This document shows, piece after piece, positions 1 through 8,900 of a DNA stretch of 37,790 nt. The notes under the pieces are model-generated. The model ran no database searches. It had not been told where the DNA came from and saw only the letters and a program-made list of their open reading frames with translations. The position numbers were made by a program, and so were the translations under genes. Each line of letters begins with the position of its first letter. Position 1 is the first letter of the stretch. This DNA is from Phoronis australis. Its lineage: Eukaryota; Phoronida; Phoronidae. Location: the NCBI GenBank assembly GCA_002633005.1, contig NMRA01000310.1, positions 485,099 through 522,888 of the forward strand. The letters are read 5' to 3'.

Positions 1-40
<40 letters not shown>

Positions 41-68
41 TGTGTGTGTGTGTCTGTGTGTCTGTGTA
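1..68. repeat. (TG)n microsatellite
   Basis: Nearly pure TG dinucleotide run, with a few TC substitutions, at the left edge. It lies in an intron or beyond the last visible exon of the minus-strand gene. The array may extend outside the window. Confidence 0.97.
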
Positions 69-264
69 GACGCTCCACTTAAAGTGAGTCAAGTTACATT
101 AGTACAAGCTGTTCTATGGTAAGTCTGCGTGTAGACGGTACTTAACACCAGAAACTCGCTAGTGAAAGCTAACAACTTTATGTGCATCACTTAGAATGCA
201 TAAGTAACATTTAGAGAAAACTTGCATGATTTTCCAAACTTACAGAATGGTAATTGGTACTTAC

Positions 265-352
265 TCAACAACACTGCCACTTGGGGTCACTGATGCATTG
301 GTTACGCGTGGACTTGTCTTGGTCGGCGTGATGCCACTATCAACATCAGAAT
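265..352 (-). CDS. Minus-strand gene, exon 3
   Basis: This 88-nt exon lies between a TTTGCAG acceptor and a GTAAGT donor. The split codon G|AT gives Asp, followed by SDVDSGITPTKTSPRVTNAS and the rest of the exon. The composition matches exon 2 and the phase fits. It ends in phase 2 and the next exon is outside the window. Confidence 0.72.
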
Positions 353-3300
353 CTGCAAATACAACATAACAAGTGGTGACTTACAGTAAATGCTAAGCAT
401 TTCAACAAACAAGCATAATTTTAATTTGTCTAATTTCTCAACAAAAACAAACTTGAGAAAGACTTAACTTTGCCATTAAAATGGCTTTTGGTGTTTTAAG
501 TAAAAATTTTGTGTGTTTAAGAATGAAATCGGCCTTTGAGAAATGGATAAATTGCAAGTTTTGGCAATTATTTTTGTGCGCAACTAGAGAGACAATGCCA
601 CACTCTTGAAAATCATTTGTCTGCATAAGAAAATTGAAACATGGCAAAATCTGGCCAAAGTACAAAAAATGCCCGTTTTTAGCGAATTCTAGCATTGTCC
701 TGTACGTCTACAATTTTTCAAAATATTGTCAGGTAGAAGCTATGCAGTGCGTAAAATCCCTGAGTCAGACAATCAGATTTCTTCTTACGGCCACGAGTCA
801 TTTGAAACGGAATTCTTTGGTCCAGTTCAAAAGTTGGTTTTGATCCTGAAACACATCACCTTGCCATAGTCCCAATGACACTACAGTGCTAAGAACATCC
901 ATTCCACGACAATACTCAGTACTATACTATTCACAGTTCCTTCCTTAACAGAATTTGTTGAATACATGTCAATAACGCTTGTTAACTTAAAACATACTAG
1001 CTCAAATTCTCTTTACATCCGTTGGTTTTCCAAGAATAGGTAAATGACCTAAGGACATAACAAGATGATAGAACTTTATATTTCTTTCAAGACTGATCAC
1101 GTCTCACCTTCCGGTGGAAATACAATGAGACAAGCCTAATACATTTACGACAAAAGATTCCAAAATCAATACTGTAATTTTACTGGTTTAACCTATAGTT
1201 TTGAAGATATTTGTCTAAACGCACAGAATTGCAGCTATTCTAAACAATCTCAGCTTTCCATAATGGATGGAGAAACAGTTCATTAAGTACTGAACTATAC
1301 ATCATTGTCCTTCAACTCACCTCTTGCATACTGGTGACTCTGGTCATCTAATGAGTCCATAAATTCACTGACGCCGAAATCAATAGCAGACGAATGAGCG
1401 TCCAAATCAACTGCGCTATCCAGCGACTCTGGACTTTTCACACGGCTCGACGTAAGACGGTGATTGTTCACTAGTGAGTCTCTGTGGTCGTTTCTGACCA
1501 GAGGGGTACTAGTGGTCAGCCGTGATCCGCTGGAGAATTTCTTCCTCAGTTCACTGATGGTGGCATTCGGGCTGTTCATTTTTCCACCTCCGGATGGCGG
1601 TCGCTTTAACTGCACTGGAGCCGTATCATCCTCTAACAATAATCTGAAGTTGAGCTGGTTTTGTCGTAATCTCTCCTTGAGCGATTTTGAATCTCGTTTT
1701 GGTGTGTCCGACCACATCGTCCTATTATCCGATTGCAACCGGTCGCTACAACCATTCATTTGTGGCGAGTGTCCATTGGACAGTCTCCTCTCACTTATCG
1801 ATTTATTGATTGATACAGACCTGCTGCCAATGCTAGATGTGTTGGATGAGAGATGAGATTGCTTGGACAAATCACCATCATCATCATCAGTAGCAGTCAT
1901 TGATCTAATTCCCAGCCTGGGTTTATTGCAATACTCATCAATTAAGACAGACGTGCTCCCAGGACTGGGCTTCATGTGAGACTTTGTCTCATCAACAGAA
2001 ACACGCCTGTTCCCAATCCTGCTACTGGGCCTGTTTAATAAGTCATTAATAAACGGTGACTTGCTGCTGTTGAAATTTTTCAACTTTGACAGCAACTGCT
2101 CGGTCCGCGATGGAGGTCGCTGCTCTCTACATACTTTATCATGCACAACGGTGCTGCCACCACTTAGGACATTGACTACACTAGCTGGACGAGACAATTT
2201 GTGTACTGGCGTGTGTCGACCATGCTGTGCGTGACCCATACTGGACAAAGGTCGAGGTGGTACACCCTGACCACTGTCGGACCTCTTGAACGCATTTGGA
2301 TACTTCTGCCTTAGCTGGTCATAGAATGGCGTAGTCAGCCTTGGGTACTCATGCTGTGCGTCCACCTGTAGGATAAAGGAGTTGTCAGTTATTAGATGGG
2401 GCTTATACTGCAGTACAACAACTATTATCACTTTGTCAATACGTAGTGTTACCAGGGCTTGGAATGACCAATGAAAAATTTCCAGGCCATGCATCGTTTG
2501 TGTGAACGAAATATTTTTGTGATGTAAAATTTTACTGAAGTAAAAGTTTTTGCATGAACAAAGCCAAACTAATGATGAAAAAGAAACAAAGAGGAAATTG
2601 GAAATCAAGAAGAAAACATCGAAACCAAAAAAAGAGGAAAACCCCTTAAAAAGGAAAATTCCCTGTATTATGGTACAACTTCCTCACATTCAAACAAAAA
2701 CAAAAATTTGCTGAAAATGTCAAAAATTTCATCCTATCAAATTTCAGCCTATCGACAACAGCTGTGCAGAATAAATAGGGCAGATGATGAAGTAAATTTT
2801 GTAAACCAAGGAAGTCACGGCAGAATTCAAATTTGTTTCCGCAACAAGTCAAATCAGGTTAAGGAGAAGTTGGTCATTCACATTTAAGTGTAGCTCCACT
2901 CAATATCACCTCTGAATTGGTTATGTGTGAAAGGATACCACATCCTATCATAAGCACCAATGAAGGAGTTTTATAAATTAAAAATTCAACTTTCTTGAAG
3001 GATTGTAACTACAAATGCAGAAATTGAATTTTAATTTCGTGTACCTAGACATATGTGACTAACTTGAATTTTAACACCTTTGGACAGCCTCTAATCACAA
3101 GATTGGTTAACATTAACTCAACAAGAGGACAGTCAAGTACACTCAGTAAGTTACAGAGATAAACACATCAATGACAGAATTGACAGCATGTTTATTGATT
3201 GAATGGATTACTTCAGGATAATCTAGCTGAATACACAGCCAGTGGTTATACTGTTCACACTTGGGGTACTGTACTACCATACACAGGCAATGGTTACGCT

Positions 3301-5623
3301 ATTCACACTTGGGGTACTGTACTACCATACACAGGCAGTGGTTATACTATTCAGATTTGGGTACTGTACTACCACACACAGGCAGTGGCTATACTATTCA
3401 GATTTGGGTACTGTACTACCATAACACACCTTCAGTCAGTCTGTTGAATTATACTACTCACACTTCAGAACTACCGTAATTCTTTTTTTTAACATAGAAT
3501 ATGGCTCAAGTCAGCGCTTGATACGACCTCAGATTGTGTTTGGCTATCTGGGAAAAATTCTTAGTCGTGATGAGGTCGCCACTGCAAGTATCAAACTCAG
3601 ACAATATTTCCCTCTAAATTCGTTTCAAGGTTTGTGTTGACTTCCAAACTTGAAATTAGTAACAGTTTTCCTAGATTTATTATCTTTGATTCACAATTGT
3701 TCTGTTTATTTCGTGAATTAAAACACATTTGCCACCACATTCAAATTACCACAGAGAGAAGACAGAATTGTTTGGCAAAAATCAGGCAAAATCGGCCATG
3801 CAGTCGTCTGCATACCATGCTCGTCTGCCAGTCCTGTCGTCATTTGCTCAATGAAAATTTACATCGACCAGGAAATCTCATTCGTCTGCAGTTTTGGCGA
3901 CCTCAGATTTCGTTTGGCAACCTCGGATATTTGCCAGGTGAAATTCTACTAACCAAATTTTTTCACAATTAAAGTAGATTGAAAATTTTAGTCTATTATT
4001 AGCATGGTTTGTAAGTTGTGTAAATGTCATCATACAATTTTTGTAAATTTTCCATTATTTGCAGTAATCAGCCTTTGAAAAATGGAAAAAGGACAATTTT
4101 GACAATTATTTTTGAGCTAAATAAAAAGAACTAATATGATCTGTGTATAACACATTTATTCGTGAAGTTCATTCGAAAGTTACTGATCATTGCCATCATA
4201 CAGGACCACATTACAACTTCTTTCACCCTCTAACAAGCACTGGTCAATGATCCTATGTCTTTAATCCAATCACAGATCGAATAATCAGCTTCACCTATTG
4301 ATGATTTAGGAAACCCCACATCAGGTCCTAGTCTCACATCAACCACCTATTACCAAAAATTCCGCCTAGATCTGCTCTCAGTCTGTATGTAATGCTATTA
4401 CTGCAGGTGGTAGCTTGGTAATTTCTTACAACTGAAAGTTATCTCCATAATTCGAGTATGCCTTTTAAATGAAAATAGATGAATGTAGTACCGTGAAGCT
4501 CATGTGAAATCAGACGTCCCTATCAATAAACTTTTGTGATTAAAATTACTTCCAATCCCAAGAACAGAGTGTTGTACTTGATCACATGCAAAAATATCTG
4601 AAAGCCTTTTTTGGTACAATGTGCATGACTTTATTCCTGTCATTTCGCATTCCCTAAGCACTGCACTACAGTAGAGTACTAGTGCACAGAGTTGTGTTGG
4701 TGTATTCTCACACCAAACCTGTTCCCGATGAATTTTTAGATTTTATTTAATGATTAATAAAGCAAAACAGCTGAGCACTCCCAAACATGAACATTGCCCC
4801 TCCGTACCACTCCCAAACATGAGCAACATCCCTCCGTACCGCTCCCAAATATGAGAATGGACCTTCCACAAACTGTCCGATGACAGCCACATTTTCTTGC
4901 GGCTCAAGGTCACAACGTATTTTGGTCACCTAACCAAAACTAGCCTAGTAATTTAAAAATTATTTCTAATCAATTATTCACAGGAACCCGATTCCATGAT
5001 GTCACACCTATTGCTTTGTAGGCCTATACTTTATTTGTTAATACTAGGTTAATACTCACTAAATACAGGGCCATATTGGAGTCCCAAGATTGTGAGAACC
5101 ACTTTTCTCCATTGAATAATGGACAAGAAACTGGCTCTCAAAATTTGAGACCCCCTGTAGGCCTATGTGACTATTGCGCTTTATGTTTTCAATCAAAAAG
5201 TATATCAGATGAGCACTCCCATTACTGCCACAGGTCGTCTATGCCTTCGGCGTCAGGCAGTACACTGACTGATATGAGTTATGATACGTCATTGATCTCA
5301 TGCTGATCACTCACCGAGTTTCTTGCAGAATTGGACATTAGGCGACTCACTTCATCTTCTGTATCTTGGTCATCTGATCCAATATAGGAGTCCACCAAAA
5401 AACCGTTCTGCGCAACGAGTCCATTACCGCAGGATCCACGATTCTCTAGGCCAGAATTTTGACAAGGCAAGTCTGTTCGATCGTTGCAATTTAACAGGTG
5501 TTTTCCCATTGAATGAATGATATCGTCCAAACTCGGATCGTTTTCCCCATTAATACCACTACCACCACCTCCTGAGTCACTCTGCGGTTTTCCAAAACCG
5601 TCCCTGCAATGGACAACATCCAT
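265..5623 (-). CDS. Unrecognised serine-rich protein, three 5' exons, 3' end outside window
   Basis: I do not recognise this gene. Three exons join in frame: 5623-5315 (phase 0 end), 2365-1321 (phase 1 end) and 352-265 (phase 2 end). All have GT donors and AG acceptors, giving about 480 residues before the window ends. The start is the ATG at 5623, with A at -3. The protein is hydrophilic and rich in Ser, Arg, Asn and Asp. It has no membrane segment or visible catalytic motif. A Gly-rich stretch lies near residues 17-22, an acidic DDQDTEDE stretch near residue 85, and a TDDDDGD run in exon 2. Many R/K-x-x-S sites suggest a phosphorylated, disordered scaffold or cytoskeletal protein (inference). 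A short helix-like block (SLKERLRQNQLNFRLLLEDD) may be the most conserved part. It is divergent from XPR1, with 258 bp between the ATGs. An undetected small exon in the 2.9-kb first intron cannot be excluded. Confidence 0.8.
353..1320 (-). other. Intron 2 of minus-strand gene
   Basis: This 968-nt AT-rich intron contains one copy (about 520-600) of a dispersed repeat also seen near 4065 and 15910. The copies share a segment resembling TTTGGCAATTATTTTTGTGC. I see no exon in it. Confidence 0.7.
1321..2365 (-). CDS. Minus-strand gene, exon 2 (large exon)
   Basis: This is a 1045-nt open exon of 348 codons plus 1 nt. It starts at VDAQHEYPRL after a CTACAG acceptor and ends ...SHQYAR plus G before GTGAGT (1320-1315). 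The long open frame, serine-rich composition and clean splice sites make it the strongest coding evidence for this gene. The antisense frame open at 1464-1856 is a shadow of it. Confidence 0.88.
2453..2665. mobile_element. MITE-like element, family with CAGGGCTTGG ends, copy 1
   Basis: This ~213-bp stretch is an opposite-orientation copy of 19124-19340. Shared features in order are CAGGGCTTGGAATGACCAAT, then AAATTTCCAGG, a TTTTGCATGAA block, and a purine-rich AAGAGGAAA tail. It has no coding capacity. Its right end is eroded compared with the other copy. It lies in intron 1 of the minus-strand gene, about 88 nt before the exon 2 acceptor. Confidence 0.8.
3235..3425. repeat. 48-bp minisatellite, 4 copies
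   Basis: Units start at 3235, 3283, 3331 and 3378, so the spacing is 48, 48 and 47 bp. The core is ACAGGCAGTGGTTATACTAT followed by a TTGGGGTACTGTACTACCA segment. The repeat keeps several frames open, but these are repeat artefacts. Confidence 0.97.
3926..4130. repeat. Dispersed repeat, long copy A
   Basis: This stretch is colinear with 15765-15985. Shared blocks in order are GTGAAATTCTA, ATTTTAGTCTA, ATGGTTTGTA, TAATTTTCCAT, ATTTGCAGTAA, TTGAAAAATGGAAAA and GACAATTTT. A third, shorter copy lies near 520-600. No protein is encoded, so it is probably a degraded non-autonomous element. Confidence 0.7.
4776..4871. repeat. 32-bp tandem repeat, 3 copies
   Basis: Units start at 4776, 4808 and 4840 with the core CACTCCCAAACATGA and the spacer CCTCCGTAC. 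The third unit is the most diverged. It lies in an intron of the minus-strand gene. Confidence 0.9.
5051..5175. mobile_element. Palindromic foldback element, copy A
   Basis: Its inner arms are TGAGAACCACTTTTCTCC and its imperfect complement AGAAACTGGCTCTCA. The outer ends AATACTCACT and the complement of TGACTATT match copies B, C and D. This is the most diverged copy, with a ~15-nt insertion in its left arm. It lies 139 nt inside the intron from the exon 1 donor of the minus-strand gene. Confidence 0.82.
5315..5623 (-). CDS. Minus-strand gene, exon 1 (coding part)
   Basis: This exon encodes 103 residues from the ATG at 5623 to ...SNSARNS, followed by a consensus GTGAGT donor (5314-5309). 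Reading past the donor meets a stop within 36 nt, which supports splicing. The phase 0 end matches the phase 0 start of the next exon at 2365. Confidence 0.8.
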
Positions 5624-5881
5624 CTTATGGATGAAAGTGGACGGAATACAAATAAAGCACCGTTGTTTACATTGGTCCTACATCTTTTGTATTTTACGGT
5701 TGAGGATAAACCTGTGTAGACGTCATAGGCCAGAAATGATGACGTTTTACTACAAAATTTTATCAGCTGTCAGAGGTCGCTATAAGTTTTGTAAACCTCT
5801 TCGAACTTGTTTGTGTTCTTTTTGTCTTAAAATTGCGAATCGCGACCTCAGATTTTGTTCAAGTTATGGTTATTTGAAACC
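5624..5881. promoter_or_regulatory. Bidirectional promoter between the unknown gene and XPR1
   Basis: Only 258 bp separate the two divergent start codons, so both 5' leaders and the core promoter must fit here unless non-coding first exons lie elsewhere. No TATA box stands out. Two opposed CRE/ATF half-sites are present: ACGTCA at 5720-5725 and TGACGT at 5740-5745. On the plus strand, an upstream frame opens at ATGATG (5736) and stops in the TGA that overlaps the XPR1 ATG. On the minus strand, two ATG-stop minimal frames lie at 5683-5678 and 5672-5667. The transcription start sites are unknown. Confidence 0.6.
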
Positions 5882-5950
5882 ATGAAGTTTGCGGAGCATT
5901 TGTCTGCGCATATCACGCCTGAATGGCGCACCCAATACATTCAATATGAG
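5882..5950 (+). CDS. XPR1: XPR1 exon 1
   Basis: This exon encodes the 23 N-terminal SPX residues, [20 protein letters not shown] then QYE, followed by a GTGAGT donor. It ends in phase 0. Sequence just upstream (5843-5863) resembles two intronic repeats of the neighbouring gene. Confidence 0.97.
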
Positions 5951-8900
5951 GTGAGTTTCGTGATGTTTTGCAAATGTTTTCAATCAATGGCTTGACCATT
6001 GACCCTTGAACTCCACGGCACTCTGGCTATCAACTGCTAATTGTTGATGATTTTTCCGCTAAAGTCTGCCGAAACGTTCCTGAGACATTGGTGCCCTTCA
6101 TCTAGGCATGTAATTCAACCGAAACTGATAAAAACCAAACAGATTAACGCCTATTGACAGTAAGACTCAGTAACTGATTACAGAAATACCTAGGGTTAAT
6201 ATATAGACCACTAGTAAAAGGCGGATTAAATTCATTATATAACAAATCTCCCTTCTTTTCAGTGTTAACTCAATTCCATTTGTCTCTTCCTCTACTCTTA
6301 AGAAATATCCACTTGCCCAACCGGTGTCGAACGGGCCTCTGGCATCATGCTAACCTTGGTGCAAAGCTGCCAAAGCTGTATACAGGGCTTTATCCAGNCC
6401 CCCCCCCAAACACACACAGTGAGATTTTTTTTGCAATTAAAAAATGCGTTGAACAAGGCTTTTGCACCTAAGTTTACAAAACAGCTCCCTTGTATTGGGC
6501 TTTTTTAAGTACTAAAAAAACTGTTGATCAAGACTTTTATGTCTAAATTTACGAAAACAGCCAAATAGCTTACCAAACAGGTATTACAGATATTACAGAT
6601 ATTGGTTGAACGATGAGTACACTGTTTTTGGTCATCTCAAGTCAAATTCTGTTATAAAGTTTATTATATCAACTTCACTAGCTTTATATTTTGTACAATG
6701 AGTCATCAAAGCTGCAATTACCAACAAAAGAAAAATGCACAGATGATGTGTGGTTTATATTTTGGCAACGGGTGTCACTGCTGCTCCATTTTAGACGCAC
6801 ATAGAAAAGCATGAAACAGGAGAAAACTCAAACATTTTAAATGGGGATATTCTTGCGCCACATCATATTGTTAAAATAATGACATTTATTTCGCTTTTGA
6901 AGTTTTAAAAAAAAATGAAGAACATGAAACAGCTCTGAAACACCAGTTTGGAGTTAAGCAAGGTTCATGTCCCTATATAAAGTACAGAATTGCAGTGGCA
7001 TATGACTCTACTGAAAGCAGATACTCTGGCAACCAACCACCAGGTCTCCCAAAAATAGTTTGAATATTGCAACATTTTAAATACTTTGTATATTTCTTTC
7101 TGAGTTGAAAGGGACAACTTCTCTCTTTGATTAACTGGGAGTCTTAGTAATCTTACAATGTGGGTGTCCAAACTTGAGAAATTCTGATTGATAGGATGTC
7201 CAAATGATACATTGGGTGTCCTTGCCAGGGGGTCTACATTAGTGCCAAATGGACGCCCAGGACATACGCCCAGGACATACGCTGCATGAAGGCCTGGCTG
7301 TATATAGCTAGCCAGCTAGCTGTATAATTATAAAGACTATCGTCAAAATACAGCTAGGTGCCACTGTGTGTTTTTCTTGCATAGACTCCGAAATTGCGCA
7401 CAGCCAGTGTAGTTCTTTTTGTCAACTCGCTTTGAAACTTGTATCAACATGTAGAGCTAAAGACCGGACAGGATGCATGCAAAATCTGGGAATCAAACGA
7501 TACTCACCTTGCCCGTTACAACCGTTTAAGTGGAAAACAATCTAATATATGTCATTTTCTTGCGTAATCCTCCGCCTTTTCTAACAAAGAAAAGTTATGT
7601 CATGGTATTGAAAACAGTACACTCATGAAACGCGCACGTGCCATTTCCAAAATTTTTGCGACACATCTCTTGGGAGATGATGATAGCTTGGCAGCAGCAA
7701 AATTTCTTCTGAAATTCGGTTTTTCGGTATCAAAATTCTAAAAACTTATAACCAGTTTCGATAATTTGTTGTGATGTGTACCCAACCTCGTGGAGGAACA
7801 ACAGTTGATTGAAGAATCGCCGAAAAAAGAAACTGGCCAATAGGTGACGCAATATTTCTCGGCACGGAAAGCCGTCGCTAAAGATCGCTCCACAACTTAA
7901 GCGGGAGAATAACAGTAGAACACCATTTTTTCCAACACCGTTAAATAATCCAGTTTACTCAAGGAAGACTGTAGTTTTTAATGACACTAATTTTGTGTCA
8001 GATTTTATCATACCACTTTTTTACCCACATTGGCGCAAAGCTGTAGTATACAGCTTTGTAGCAAGGCTAAGATGTATACTACTTTGATGATAGTCTTTAT
8101 ATAGCTTGCTGGCTGGGTTGCATCATGCAAGACAATCAAGCCTCCAAACCGATCTGTTGTGTGTGAACTTGGAATCCTGCTTCATCTCAAGATCGCATAT
8201 GCGTAAACTTAGAACTGAATATTCATTAAGGCAATCATGAGATTTTTTGTTCAGTTTAAAGAGTTTTTGTAATTATTTTCTCCTTTACTGTAATTTGTGT
8301 CACAGAATTGGAGGAATATGTGAATGGTTAAATCAGTTAATGTTTGGTGAACAAGACTGCCAATAGTTGAAAAAAGGTTGGTTAAAATTTAGATTATTTT
8401 GTTAACATGTAATTGATATAGCATAGTGCAAATTTTTATGAACATAAACGTGATTGTTTGAGTGAAAGTGTCAAGTTTCCTTGCGTATTCCAAGTTCACG
8501 CATTCGCAATCTTGAGATCATGCGCAGTTCACGCACAGCATATCAACCATTGGCCATTAGCGTTGATTAGCAATGGATTCGGAGAGGGGTTTATGTGACT
8601 TGTACGTCACACCCGCGACTGGAAATTTGAGGGTGCGGGGTGGGCTGTGTAAACAATCAATGAACTGATTATGCCCTCGTGTTGTACATTAACTGCAAAT
8701 CTGTGAGATCATCTGCACACAGCTAGATGCTTCAAAGGTGTTAAAGGGGAAACCAACTGTTTTTACTTTTCCTAAGAAAAATGCAAATCCCTGGTCATCA
8801 TCTAACGATTTTTTTCTGTGTTAATTGCTGCTTCCCTGCCCTGGCATGGTCTCTCTATGCATGTGACATGTATTGTATAAAAGTTATCGGTACCAAGACT

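Larger units (their letters stand above)
2366..5314 (-). other. Intron 1 of minus-strand gene
   Basis: This 2.95-kb intron carries the MITE at 2453-2665, a 48-bp minisatellite, two related GACCTCAGATT motifs (3524 and 3898), a dispersed repeat (3926-4130), a 32-bp triplicate and palindromic element copy A. Open frames inside it (for example 3634-3972) have no gene-like features. Confidence 0.7.

Noticed and set aside
1464-1856. 130-codon plus-strand frame
   Set aside because: It is antisense to the well-supported large exon of the minus-strand gene.
3199-3479. Three overlapping open frames
   Set aside because: They are translations of the 48-bp minisatellite in different frames.
6388-6425. 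C-run with an N, then CACACACA
   Set aside because: It looks like a sequencing or assembly ambiguity in simple sequence, as does N at 31808. It is not a biological signal.
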